The notes under the pieces: model-generated
Databases searched by the model: none
Told to the model about the DNA's origin: nothing
What the model saw: the letters and a program-made list of their open reading frames with translations, nothing else
In this document: positions 44,202-56,545 of the stretch, one piece after another
Position numbering within the stretch: the stretch's first letter is position 1
Layout of the letters: every line of letters starts with the position of its first letter
Source: Oryzias latipes
Taxonomy: Eukaryota > Chordata > Actinopteri > Beloniformes > Adrianichthyidae
Assembly (NCBI RefSeq): GCF_002234675.1
Contig: NC_019860.2
Coordinates: 9,670,586-9,734,585, forward strand
Reading direction: 5' to 3'
Length of the DNA stretch: 64,000 nucleotides
Translations under genes and position numbers: made by a program

Positions 44202-45444
44202 CTAGAAGGAGCTGCATTTCCAGAAGAAAATGCAGGGTTGAATGCTGTATTGCTGAAAGAAAGCTTAATGTGTAAAATAAATGGCTGAACTGAGCTGAAA
44301 GAGATCAACATTTTAAAAGTAAAATGGTTAAAAAAAGTAAAAACCTGTAAAAGAGGTTAAGCACAAGAATTCCCTATGCATTTTAATGGAGCAAAAATCC
44401 TGGAAAATCTTGGAATATCTTGAAAAGTTCAAAGATTTGAAAGACTAAAAGTCGTAGCTGATAGGAATAAGCTGAAAGGGTTGAACATTGTAATAGTAGA
44501 AGGATTAAACTACGTGAAAGTTTGAAGAAGTTTAAAATTGCCTCAAATTTTGGCACAAAATGGCCGCCAAACTGTAGGTGGTGTTGCCATCCCATAATAA
44601 TCTTGAACCTTATGTTGAAGTCCAAAACCTTGTGAACATTTCAATATTTGAACGGTGTCTCTAGCCAAAAGAATGTTAAAGTTACAATTGTTTAAAGAAG
44701 CAAAGGTGTGGCCAATGGAGCAAAAAGATTGGAAAATCTGGCAATATCCGGGAATATCTGGAAAAGTTCAAAGATGTGAAGGACCAAAAGTCATAGCTGA
44801 AAGGAATAAGCTGAAAGGGTTGAACATTGTAATAGTAGAATGGTAAAAATAGGTGAAAGTTTGAAGAAGTTTAAAATTGCCTCACATTTTGGCACAAAAT
44901 GGCCGCCAAACTGTAGGTGGTGTTGCCATCCCATAATAATTTTGAACCTTATGTTGAAGTCCAAAACCTTGTGAACATTTCAATATTTGAACGGTGTCTC
45001 TAGCCAAAAGAATGTTAAAGTTACAATTGTTTAAAGAAGCAAAGGTGTGGCCAATGGAGCAAAAAGATTGGAAAATCCGGGAATATCCGGGAATATCTGG
45101 AAAAGTTCACGGATTTGAAGGACAAAATGTCATAGCTAGAATAAGATGAAAGAGCTGAACATTTTTATAGTCAAACGGTTAAAATAGGTGAAAAATTGTA
45201 GAAGGAGTTTAGCTGTGAACTTCTGCACGAAAAATTCTCCATGTATTTCAATGGAGCAAAAATTCCCGGAAAACCTGGAATATCTTAAAAAGTAAAAGGA
45301 TTTGAAAAACCAAAAGTCATAGCACAAATAAGCAGAAAGAGCTGAACATTTTAAAAGTTGAATGGTTACAATCGGTTAAAAATTGTAGAAGGAGTTAAGC
45401 GGCGAAAAACGGCGGAAGATAGGTGTAAAGAATAAAAAAAATAA
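44202..45444 (-). repeat. Array block 6 (1243 bp, two monomers)
   Basis: Monomer starts at 44655 and 44994. Exactly 339 bp longer than block 5. Confidence 0.85.
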
Positions 45445-48400
45445 CTAGAAGGAGCTGCATTTCCAGAAGAAAATGCAGGGTTGAATGCTGTATTGCTGAA
45501 AGAAAGCTTAATGTGTAAAATAAATGGCTGAACTGAGCTGAAAGAGATCAACATTTTAAAAGTAAAATGGTTAAAAAAAGTAAAAACCTGTAAAAGAAGT
45601 TAAGCACAAGAATTCCCTATGCATTTTAATGGAGCGAAAATCTTGGAATATCTTGAAAAGTTCAAAGATTTGAAAGACTAAAAGTCGTAGCTGAAAGGAA
45701 TAAGCTGAAAGGGTTGAACATTGTAATAGTAGAAGGATTAAACTACGTGAAAGTTTGAAGAAGTTTAAAATTGCCTCACATTTTGGCACAAAATGGCCGC
45801 CAAACTGTAGGTGGTGTTGCCATCCCATAATAATCTTGAGCCTTATGTTGAAATCCAAAACCTTGTGAACATTTCAATATTTGAACGGTGTCTCTAGCCA
45901 AAAGAATGTTAAAGTTACAATTGTTTAAAGAAGCAAAGGTGTGGCCAATGGAGCAAAAAGATTGGAAAATCTGGGAATATCCGGGAATATCTGGAAAAGT
46001 TCAAGGATTTGAAGGACCAAAAGTCATAGCTGAAAGGAATAAGCTGAAAGGGTTGAACATTGTAATAGTAGAATGGTAAAAATAGGTGAAAGTTTGAAGA
46101 AGTTTAAAATTGCCTCACATTTTGGCACAAAATGGCCGCCAAACTGTAGGTGGTGTTGCCATCCCATAATAATTTTGAACTTTATGTTGAAGTCCAAAAC
46201 CTTGTGAACATTTCAATATTTGAACGGTGTCTCTAGCCAAAAGAATGTTAAAGTTACAATTGTTTAAAGAAGCAAAGGTGTGGCCAATGGAGCAAAAAGA
46301 TTGGAAAATCTGGGAATATCCGGGAATATCTGGAAAAGTTCAAAGATTTGAAGGACCAAAAGTCATAGCTGAAAGGAATAAGATGAAAGGGTTGAACATT
46401 GTAATAGTAGAATGGTAGAAATAGGTGAAAGTTTGAAGAAGTTTAAAATTGCCTCACATTTTGGCACAAAATGGCCGCCAAACTGTAGGTGGTGTTGCCA
46501 TCCCATAATAATTTTGAACCTTATGTTGAAGTCCAAAACCTTGTGAACATTTCAATATTTGAACGGTGTCTCTAGCCAAAAGAATGTTAAAGTTACAATA
46601 TTTTAAAGAAGCAAAGGTGTGGCCAATGAAGCAAAAAGATTGGAAAATCTGGGAATATCCGGGAATATCTGGAAAAGTTCAAAGATTTGAAGGACCAAAA
46701 GTCATAGCTGAAAGGAATAAGATGAAAGGGTTGAACATTGTAATAGTAGAATGGTAAAAATAGGTGAAAGTTTGAAGAAGTTTAAAATTGCCTCACATTT
46801 TGGCACAAAATGGCCGCCAAACTGTAGGTGGTGTTGCCATCCCATAATAATTTTGAGCCTTATGTTGAAGTCCAAAACCTTGTGAACATTTCAATATTTG
46901 AACGGTGTCTCTAGCCAAAAGAATGTTAAAGTTACAATATTTTAAAGAAGCAAAGGTGTGGCCAATGGAGCAAAAAGATTGGAAAATCTGGGAATATCCG
47001 GGAATATCTGGAAAAGTTCAAGGATTTGAAGGACCAAAAGTCATAGCTGAAAGGAATAAGATGAAAGGGTTGAACATTGTAATAGTAGAATGGTAAAAAT
47101 AGGTGAAAGTTTGAAGAAGTTTAAAATTGCCTCACATTTTGGCACAAAATGGCCGCCAAACTGTAGGTGGTGTTGCCATCCCATAATAATTTTGAACCTT
47201 ATGTTGAAGTCCAAAACCTTGTGAACATTTCAATATTTGAACGGTGTCTCTAGCCAAAAGAATGTTAAAGTTACAATATTTTAAAGAAGCAAAGGTGTGG
47301 CCAATGAAGCAAAAAGATTGGAAAATCTGGGAATATCCGGGAATATCTGGAAAAGTTCAAAGATTTGAAGGACCAAAAGTCATAGCTGAAAGGAATAAGA
47401 TGAAAGGGTTGAACATTGTAATAGTAGAATGGTAAAAATAGGTGAAAGTTTGAAGAAGTTTAAAATTGCCTCACATTTTGGCACAAAATGGCCGCCAAAC
47501 TGTAGGTGGTGTTGCCATCCCATAATAATTTTGAGCCTTATGTTGAAGTCCAAAACCTTGTGAACATTTCAATATTTGAACGGTGTCTCTAGCCAAAAGA
47601 ATGTTAAAGTTACAATATTTTAAAGAAGCAAAGGTGTGGCCAATGGAGCAAAAAGATTGGAAAATCTGGGAATATCCGGGAATATCTGGAAAAGTTCAAG
47701 GATTTGAAGGACCAAAAGTCATAGCTGAAAGGAATAAGATGAAAGGGTTGAACATTGTAATAGTAGAATGGTAAAAATAGGTGAAAGTTTGAAGAAGTTT
47801 AAAATTGCCTCACATTTTGGCACAAAATGGCCGCCAAACTGTAGGTGGTGTTGCCATCCCATAATAATTTTGAGCCTTATGTTGAAGTCCAAAACCTTGT
47901 GAACATTTCAATATTTGAACGGTGTCTCTAGCCAAAAGAATGTTAAAGTTACAATATTTTAAAGAAGCAAAGGTGTGGCCAATGAAGCAAAAAGATTGGA
48001 AAATCTGGGAATATCCGGGAATATCTGGAAAAGTTCAAAGATTTGAAGGACCAAAAGTCATAGCTGAAAGGAATAAGATGAAAGGGTTGAACATTGTAAT
48101 AGTAGAATGGTAAAAATAGGTGAAAGTTTGAAGAAGTTTAAAATTGCCTCACATTTTGGCACAAAATGGCCGCCAAACTGTAGGTGGTGTTGCCATCCCA
48201 TAATAATTTTGAGCCTTATGTTGAAGTCCAAAACCTTGTGAACATTTCAATATTTGAACGGTGTCTCTAGCCAAAAGAATGTTAAAGTTACAATATTTTA
48301 AAGAAGCAAAGGTGTGGCCAATGGAGCAAAAAGATTGGAAAATCTGGGAATATCCGGGAATATCTGGAAAAGTTCAAGGATTTGAAGGACCAAAAGTCAT

Positions 48401-49054
48401 AGCTGAAAGGAATAAGATGAAAGGGTTGAACATTGTAATAGTAGAATGGTAAAAATAGGTGAAAGTTTGAAGAAGTTTAAAATTGCCTCACATTTTGGCA
48501 CAAAATGGCCGCCAAACTGTAGGTGGTGTTGCCATCCCATAATAATTTTGAGCCTTATGTTGAAGTCCAAAACCTTGTGAACATTTCAATATTTGAACGG
48601 TGTCTCTAGCCAAAAGAATGTTAAAGTTACAATTGTTTAAAAAAGCAGAGGTGTGGCCAATGGAGCAAAAAGATTGGAAAATTCAGGAATATCCGGGAAT
48701 ATCTGGAAAAGTTCAAGGATTTGAAGGACCAGAATGTCATAGCTAGAATAAGATGAAAGAGCTGAACATTTTCATAGTCGAACGGTTAAAATAGGTGAAA
48801 AATTGTAGAAGGAGTTTAACTGTGAACTTCTGCACGAAAAATTCTCCATGTATTTCAATGGAGCAAAAATTCCCGGAAAACCTGGAATATCTTAAAAAGT
48901 AAAAGGATTTGAAAAACCAAAAGTCATAGCACAAATAAGCAGAAAGAGCTGAACATTTTAAAAGTTGAATGGTTACAATCGGTTAAAAATTGTAGAAGGA
49001 GTTAAGCTGCGAAAAACGGCGGAAGATAGGTGTAAAGAATAAAAAAAATAATAA
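45445..49054 (-). repeat. Array block 7 (3610 bp, nine monomers with 678-bp dimer order)
   Basis: Monomer starts at 45888, 46227, 46566, 46905, 47244, 47583, 47922, 48261 and about 48600, spaced 339 bp. From 46566 to 48261 two variants alternate strictly: one with CCAATGAAGC and AAAGATTTG, the other with CCAATGGAGC and AAGGATTTG. All six share ACAATATTTTAAAG where other blocks have ACAATTGTTTAAAG. Confidence 0.9.
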
Positions 49055-50340
49055 CTAGAAGGAGCTGCATTTCCAGAAGAAAATGCAGGGTTGAATGCTG
49101 TATTGCTGAAAGAAAGCTTAATGTGTAAAATAAATGGCTGAACTGAGCTGAAAGAGATCAACATTTTAAAAGTAAAATGGTTAAAAAAAGTAAAAACCTG
49201 TAAAAGAGGTTAAGCACAAGAATTCCCTATGCATTTTAATGGAGCAAAAATCCTGAAAAATCTTGGAATATCTTGAAAAGTTCAAAGATTTGAAAGACTA
49301 AAAGTCGTAGCTGAAAGGAATAAGCTGAAAAGATTGAACATTGTAATAGTAGAAGGATTAAACTACGTGAAAGTTTGAAGAAGTTTAAAATTGCCTCACA
49401 TTTTGGCACAAAATGGCCGCCAAACTGTAGGTGGTGTTGCCATCCCATAATAATCTTGAACCTTATGTTGAAGTCCAAAACCTTGTGAACATTTCAATAT
49501 TTGAACGGTGTCTCTAGCCAAAAGAATGTTAAAGTTACAATTGTTTAAAGAAGCAAAGGTGTGGCCAATGGAGCAAAAACATTGGAAAATCTGGGAATAT
49601 CCGGGAATATCCGGAAAAGTTCAAAGATTTGAAGGACCAAAAGTCATAGCTGAAAGGAATAAGCTGAAAAGGTTGAACATTGTAATAGTAGAATGGTAAA
49701 AATAGGTGAAAGTTTGAAGAAGTTTAAAATTGCCTCACATTTTGGCACAAAATGGCCGCCAAACTGTAGGTGGTGTTGCCATCCCATAATAATTTTGAGC
49801 CTTATGTTGAAGTCCAAAACCTTGTGAACATTTCAATATTTGAACGGTGTCTCTAGCCAAAAGAATGTTAAAGTTACAATTGTTTAATGAAGCAAAGGTG
49901 TGGCCAATGGAGCAAAATAATTGGAAAATCCGGGAATATCCGGGAATTTCTGGAAAAGTTCAAGGATTTGAAGTACAAAATGTCATAGCTAGAATGAGAT
50001 GAAAGAGCTGAACATTTTCATAGTCAAACGGTTAAAATAGGTGAAAAATTGTAGAAGGAGTTTAGCTGTGAACTTCTGCACGAAAAATTCTCCATGTATT
50101 TCAATGGAGCAAAAATTCCCGGAAAACCTGGAATATCTTAAAAAGTAAAAGGATTTGAAAAACCAAAAGTCATAGCACAAATAAGCAGAAAGAACTGAAC
50201 ATTTTAAAAGTTGAATGGTTAAAATCGGTTAAAAATTGTAGAACGAGTTAAGCGGCGAAAAACGGCGGAAGATAGGCGTAAAGAATAAATAAAGAGAAAC
50301 AGGAAAACAAAGGGTTGAATGCTTTAAAGCATTCAACCAA
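49055..50340 (-). repeat. Array block 8 (1286 bp, two monomers)
   Basis: Monomer starts at 49508 and 49847. About 43 bp longer than block 6 because it ends with the palindromic segment at 50313-50338. Confidence 0.85.
50313..50338. repeat. Perfect 26-bp palindrome at a block junction
   Basis: Both halves read GGTTGAATGCTTT. Same position relative to the following element end as 43270-43295, and the same flank (AGAGAAACAGGAAAACAAAG) on its left. Confidence 0.75.
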
Positions 50341-52330
50341 CTAGAAGACGCTGCATTTCCAGAAGAAAATGCAGGGTTGAATGCTGTATTGCTGAATGAA
50401 AGCTGAATTTGCTAAAGAAATGGCTGAACAAAGCTGGAAGAGCTCAAAATTTTAAACGTAGAATGGTCAAAGTGGGTAAAAAACTGTATAAGAAGTTAAG
50501 CTATAAGATTTCCCATGTATTTTAATGAAGCAAAAATCCTCGAATATCTTTAAAAGTTCAAAGATTTGAGAAAAAAAGTCATAGCGGGAATAAGCTAAAA
50601 AAGTTGGACATTGTAATAATAGAATGGCTAAAATAGGTCAAAATTTGTAGAAGGAGTTAAGCATGAAAGCTGAAATTGTTGAAAAAATGGCTGAACTTTT
50701 GAAAATTTGAAGATGTTGCTAAAATGGCTAAAAGTGCTAGCATTGGAATCAGCATCATCAACTGACTCCAAAAAACACATTGTTTGAGAGTATCATATTG
50801 GTCAAAGCTACATGTTCTAAGTTGATAGAAAATCCAGTCTTTTCAAAATGGCGGCTTTTCTATTGATTTTATCTCCATAGCAACCATTTTATGTTTGGGT
50901 CGCCTGGAGATGAGGAACAAATCAACGTCGGTTTCAGATGAATCGGAAAAAGTAAACTTTTGGACGTCCTTAGCAACGAAGTTTGTTTGCTAACCACGCC
51001 CACATTCCTTATATGTCCAGATCCAGTGAATTTCAATATGTTCCGTTCCAGCCATGGATGAAGTTTATTGCAATATTTGCTTCAGATTTTGTCAAAAAAT
51101 GCCCACCAAACAGTAGGTTGTGTTGCCATCCCATAATAATTTCAAAACGTATGTTGAAGTCCAAAGCCTTGTGAGCATTTCAATGTTTGAACGGTGCCTC
51201 TAGCTGAAAGCATGTTAAAGTTATAATGCTTGAAAGCAACAAAGGTTTTCAAGGATTCTCCATGTATTTAAATGAAGCAAAAATCTTGGAAAATCCTGGA
51301 AAATCTTGGAATATCTTGAAAAGTTCAACATTTGAAAGACTAAAAGTCGTAGCTGAATGGAATAAGCTGAAAGGGTTGAACATTGTAATAGTAGAATGGT
51401 AAAAATAGGTGAAAGTTTGAAGAAATTTAAAATTGCCTCACATTTTGGCACAAAATGGCCGCCAAACTGTAGGTGGTGTTGCCATCCCATAATAATTTTG
51501 AACCTTATGTTGACGTCCAAAACCTTGTGAACATTTCAATATTTGAACGGTGTCTCTAGCCAAAAGAATGTTAAAGTTACAATTGTTTAAAGAAGCAAAG
51601 GTGTGGCCAATGGAGCAAAAAGATTGGAAAATCTGGGAATATCCGGGAATATCTGGAAAAGTTCAAGGATTTGAAGGACCAAAAGTCATAGCTGAAAGGA
51701 ATAAGCTGAAAGGGTTGAACATTGTAATAGTAGAATGGTAAAATTAGGTGAAAGTTTGAAGAAGTTTAAAATTGCCTCACATTTTGGCACAAAATGGCCG
51801 CCAAACTGTAGGTGGTGTTGCCATCCCATAATAATTTTGAGCCTTATGTTGAAGTCCAAAGCCTTGTGAACATTTCAATGTTTGAACGGTGTCTCTAGCC
51901 AAAAGAATGTTAAAGTTACAATTGTTTAAAGAAGCAAAGGTGTGGTCAATGGAGCAAAATAATTGGAAAATCCGGGAATATCCGGGAATATCTGGAAAAG
52001 TTCACGGATTTGAAGGACAAAATGTCATAGCTAGAATAAGATGAAAGAGCTGAACATTTTCATAGTCAAACGGTTAAAATAGGTGAAAAATTGTAGAAGG
52101 AGTTTAACTGTGAACTTCTGCACGAAAAATTCTCCATGTATTTCAATGGAGCAAAAATTCCCGGAAAACCTGGAATATCTTAAAAAGTAAAATGATTTGA
52201 AAAACCAAAAGTCATAGCACAAATAAGCAGAAAGAGCTGAACATTTTAAAAGTTGAATGGTTACAATCGGTTAAAAATTGTAGAAGGAGTTAAGCGGCGA
52301 AAAACGGCGGAAGATAGGTGTAAAGAATAA
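50341..52330 (-). repeat. Array block 9 (1990 bp, long form with two monomers)
   Basis: Begins with a slightly altered end (CTAGAAGACG). It carries the unique segment at about 50680-51240 as in block 3, and monomer starts at 51550 and 51889. Confidence 0.85.
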
Positions 52331-52696
52331 CTAGAAGGAGCTGCATTTCCAGAAGAAAATGCAGGGTTGAATGCTGTATTGCTGAAAGAAAGCTTAATGT
52401 GTAAAATAAATGGCTGAACTGAGCTGAAAGAGCTCAAAATTTTAAAAGTAGAAAGGTCAAAGTGGGCAAAAAACTGTAAAAGAAGTTAAGCGATAAGATG
52501 TCCTATGTATTTTAATGAAGCAAAAACCCTGGAATATCTTTAAAAGTTAAAAGATTTGAAAAAAAAAATCATAGCAGGAATAATCTGAAAAAGTTGAACA
52601 TTAGAATGGCTAAAATAGGTCAACAATTGTAGGAGTTAAGCATGAAAGCTGAGATTTTCGAAGAAATGGCTGAACTTGAAAATTTGAAGATGTTGC
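52331..52696 (-). repeat. Array block 10 (truncated, 366 bp)
   Basis: Matches the first part of block 9 (50341-50715) and then stops after GATGTTGC, where unrelated AT-rich sequence begins. This marks the right edge of the array. Confidence 0.8.
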
Positions 52697-53469
52697 AAAG
52701 TTAAATATTATAACTTGCGGAAATAGTTCACTTTTTTAAAAAGGTAAAAAAGTAGCTAAATTTCTTAGTTTTTTTCTTTAGAAAACTGATCTTAAAATGT
52801 GAAATAGTAGAAATTTAATACTATATTTAAAATAATTTTATGACTGCAAAGTTCAGAATTTTATGAAAAGTAAATATACTTTAAATGTTTCACTTGCAGA
52901 AAGAGAATCTTAACAGTTAATAGTAAAAGGGTTAATGAAGCATCAGACAAAGTTTAGAAGACAATTCAAAATGAATTTTATTTTTACACAAATCTTAAAG
53001 CATGTTTCAGACACAATTTCATTATGCATAAAAAAATGTTTATTTGTAACAGAAAAACAAATTGACAGTAAAAATTATGAATCAGTTAAAACAATGCAAA
53101 CAATAATATACAGTAGCACATTTTACAAATAATTTTGCCTGTTATAAAAATGTAATTGCAGGAATTACATTTCTTATGGTATCTACACAAAACAACTTCT
53201 AAATAAAGAAACAAAAGAAACATTAAGCATTTTTTTATTTATTGTGTGTATGCACGTGTGTGTGTGTAATGAGCAATTATACATAGAAATAGATTCATGC
53301 TTTACTGAAATTATTCAGACTTAATTTTCTAATGCCAAGAATAAAACATCAATCAGGTTGTTTTGTCTCTTGTTTCAGCAGAACTTTAACATTTTACTGA
53401 AAAAGAAAATATAAACCTAAGTAGAAAAATAGAAAAAGGTTATAGACAAAGTTATAGATATTTAACTCC
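52697..53469. other. AT-rich sequence right of the array, no gene seen
   Basis: No recognisable domain. A short (GT)n stretch occurs near 53255-53267. Confidence 0.35.
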
Positions 53470-54890
53470 ATGACAACAAGTTGATCATTCTTAATGCATT
53501 CATTTCAAAGACCTTACAACATTCCAATAAAGAAAGACTTTAGTAAAAGTGAAAAACATGAATGAAATTTGAAATTGTTAACACAAACATTACAAGTACC
53601 TTTGACCTTAGTAAAGTAAAAAAAAAAAAACCTAAATAACAATTCTAAATACTTCTATCTAAATAAATAAAGAAGCAAACCAACCAAAAATATTAAAGTG
53701 CTTTTTCAGTGACCTGAACATAAATGACATGACAATAAAGTGAAAGATATCAAAAATAAAAGTGTAAACAATTTCTAAGACCTTACAACATCCCAATAAA
53801 AAATAGACTTTAGTAAAAAGTGAAAAACGTGAATAAAATTTGAAATTGTTAACACAAACATTACCATTGCCCTTATTCTAATACATACTGACAATCTAAA
53901 GATAAAAAAAAAATCATAAATAACAATTCTAAATACAAACCAACCCAAAAAATATTAAAGTGCTTTTTCAGTGACCTGAACATAAATGACATGACAATAA
54001 AATAAAAAGATACCAAAAAAAGTAATCAACAATTTCTAGCCCTTTGCAATGATTTAAGGATAATTTAATTTAATTTAGGTTCATTTATATATTAATATTT
54101 AAAAACTTCAGTTATCTAAAGTGCTGTGCAGACAAAACAAAGACAGTAGAATAGCATCATAAAAGCACTAAAGAAACAAATATATATGAAATAAAATAAA
54201 TAATGCATGACTTACTGGTTCTTTGGTTATCAGACGTGATATGTTAAAATATTATTCTACAATGTAAATATGTATGTGTCTATATGATTATCACATTCAG
54301 TGATTACTTTGATAGTTTTATCGCGTGAAAAACACAACTTTTTAAAATCCTGTCCAAAGAACAGATTTGTAAAAACATAAATACTGAGGACAGAAAACGT
54401 CTGATAGAATATTCACAAGAATGGAGAATGGCAGACTTTTGATCTTATGTTCATACATACTGAACACTTTAAAGTAAAAAAGGATTTTATCCTAAAAACA
54501 CAATTTTAAATACTTGTATCTAAATAAATAAACAAGTTAACAATCAAAAAAAATATTAAAGTGCTTTTTCAGTGACCTGAACATAAATCACACGGAAAAT
54601 TAAAAAAAAAAAGAAAGATACCAAAAAATAAGTGTAAGCAACAATTTCTAACCCTTTGTAATGATTTAAGGATGAATCAATTCAGTTCATGTTCATTTCT
54701 ATATTAATATTTAAAAACCTCAGTTATCTAAAGTGCTGTGCAGCATAAAACAAGAGAAATTCACATTTGACTAATAAAAACAAGAAAATCTATCTTAGAA
54801 TAAAAATAAACATTTAAACTACAGCAGAGTCATAACTAAAAGAACAGACAAAACAAAAGACAGTAGAATAGCATCATATAAGCACTAAAG

Positions 54891-54933
<43 letters not shown>

Positions 54934-55010
54934 ATAAATAATGCATGACTTACTGGTTCTTTGGTTATCAGGCGTGATGTTGAAATATTATTCTACAAAG
55001 TAAATATGTA
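53470..55010. repeat. Locally duplicated AT-rich segments
   Basis: AGTGCTTTTTCAGTGACCTG occurs three times (about 53697, 53959 and 54560). GAAATTGTTAACACAAACATTAC occurs at about 53570 and 53847. GCATGACTTACTGGTTCTTTGG occurs at about 54204 and 54944. The order shows at least two rounds of tandem duplication, with units of about 0.27 and 0.6-0.74 kb. Confidence 0.8.
54893..54927. repeat. AT dinucleotide microsatellite
   Basis: About 17 AT units, present only in the second copy of the duplicated segment; the first copy has a short AATATATATG at the same place. Confidence 0.95.
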
Positions 55011-56545
55011 TCTGTCTATATATTCACAAGAATGGAGAATGGCAGATATATACATAACTGACTGAAAGTAAGTGAGTTGTGTTTCCCATAGTACCCAGAC
55101 TAACTAACTCTGCAGTTGAATCTGTGACTAACGTCTCTACTGGCTTTAGACGGTCCAGCATTAGAGCACAAATGTAAACCTGTGATCTCTAGGTACCAGC
55201 TGACAGCCACAGTGAGGCAGGATTCCTGTGCTTCACTCTAGAGTCTCAGACACATTCAGATTTTGTCTTTCCAATTCACTTTTGGATGTCTGACTTTGCA
55301 GACTTTTGAATGGTGCACAGTTTTTTTTTAAACTTTTCTAAAAGTAGGAGAGTGATATTGAGAAGTTCCCAAACATCCACAATGTGATCAAGTATGATAA
55401 CAAACATGTGAATCCAGTTTCTACAATTTCCAACAGTCTTCAAAGAAAAAAAACTCTGAAATATCCATAACTGTTTAGTTTTCTGTTCATGATTTTGTCT
55501 GTAGAGGCTCAAATCAAAGATCCAAAGTATGTTCACCATGTGACCGCTTCCACTTTCAGATGATGAGCTGATGCCTCCTTGAACTTGTTTGAATGAAGAT
55601 CTACAAATAGAAGATCAAGAGTGTTGAGAAAGTGCTTCAGTGTGTTGGTCATTGAAGGTAGATGTTTTATGAAGGAATTGAAATAGTCAAAGTTTACCTT
55701 TCAGCCTTGTTTGGAGGTTCTGATCCAGAACAGAGACGACTAGAACAGTGTGAAGACGATGGTTTCCCTGCAGCACCATGTCTGAAATCAGAGCAGACCA
55801 CTTAGTCTCTACCAGGGTGGACAGATGGGATGTCCAGGAACAAATGTGGAGCTGCTCCTCACAAAACTACACAAACTCTGAAAGGAGGAAGGTCATGTGA
55901 TGAAGACCATGAATACCTTCAACAGTGCTGCAGGACACATCTGCTGTCCAGAGAATCTTCACTCCCATTTGGTTAGGAAGACTTGAGAAGAGTTACCGGT
56001 TCAGGACTGAAGGTCTCAGCAGTGCTGTGAAGAACCTGAAGAAAGAACACATGGATGATTCTTTAGTCCTCCAACATGTGATCTAGGAGATGCTCCAGCT
56101 GAAATAAAAGCAGACTGGAGGAGAACGATATTCTCTGAAAGTGAAACTAGTTCAGAACCTTCTGACACTGTTGGAGGAGCTCATGTGGTCCAGCAGTGAT
56201 GTTCTTCTCTGTTCTTGTTAGGCTGTGTTGTGTCTCTGCTCCCAGGTGAAGGCTGGAGGGTTCCAGCTCATCTTCTGCTTTGAAGGAGGACTGAGAGGGC
56301 AGGACCTAGAGCCTTTCTCTGTGGTCCAACAACTGTGGTCTAGTTTGGATCTGATCTTGATCAAGATGGTGGAAAGTGTGCAGTCGCTGCTGCAGCTGCA
56401 CTTAGTGAAGCTAGACGTTCTCACAGGAGAACATGTCAACAACCCAGATATTTCAGATAGTTGAAGAAAAAAAAACAAAAAAAAACATCCAAGGAAATAC
56501 ATCTATATAGTATGCCCCCCCCCCCACTCCCCTCCCGGATAACCC
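55011..56545. other. No gene assigned; possible exon debris
   Basis: GC content is somewhat higher than to the left. Several short frames on both strands (for example 56225-56464 plus, QVKAGGFQLIFCFEGGL) have no recognisable family. The sequence has a vertebrate-gene-like look, with candidate splice motifs near 55700 and 55790 on the minus strand, but no product can be named. Confidence 0.3.

Larger units (their letters stand above)
37277..52696 (-). repeat. 15.4-kb tandem array of a Helitron/Helentron-like non-autonomous element with 339-bp internal monomers
   Basis: Ten copies of the same element end occur head to tail at 37277, 38866, 40449, 42674, 43298, 44202, 45445, 49055, 50341 and 52331. 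On the minus strand each reads AGCATTCAACCCTG, a hairpin with stem CTGCATTTTC/GGAAATGCAG (one T-G pair) and loop TTCT, then CTCCTTCTAG. That is a Helitron-type 3' end. Between ends, blocks carry 0 to 9 copies of a 339-bp monomer. Blocks of 904, 1243, 1583-1589 and 3610 bp fit 565 + 339n. Two long blocks also carry the unique segment seen in the copy at 5394-6506. Repeated frames of 62-99 codons on both strands are consequences of the repetition, not genes. Confidence 0.9.

Noticed and set aside
37458..52222. Recurring frames of 62-99 codons on both strands (MSLAKRMLKLQ..., MDFNIRFKIIM..., MCYDFWFFKSF...)
   Set aside because: They recur only because the DNA repeats. They start at varied codons, including GTG, have no domain, and occur on both strands of the same monomer. 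No sign of coding selection is visible.
37277..52696. CRISPR array or centromeric alpha-type satellite
   Set aside because: Unit size (339 bp), absence of unique spacers and vertebrate context exclude CRISPR. The hairpin-CTAG ends point to a transposon origin rather than a classical centromere satellite, although centromere location cannot be excluded from one window.
55690..55800. Minus-strand exon between candidate splice sites
   Set aside because: Splice motifs exist, but the translation matches no family I know and the frame is short.
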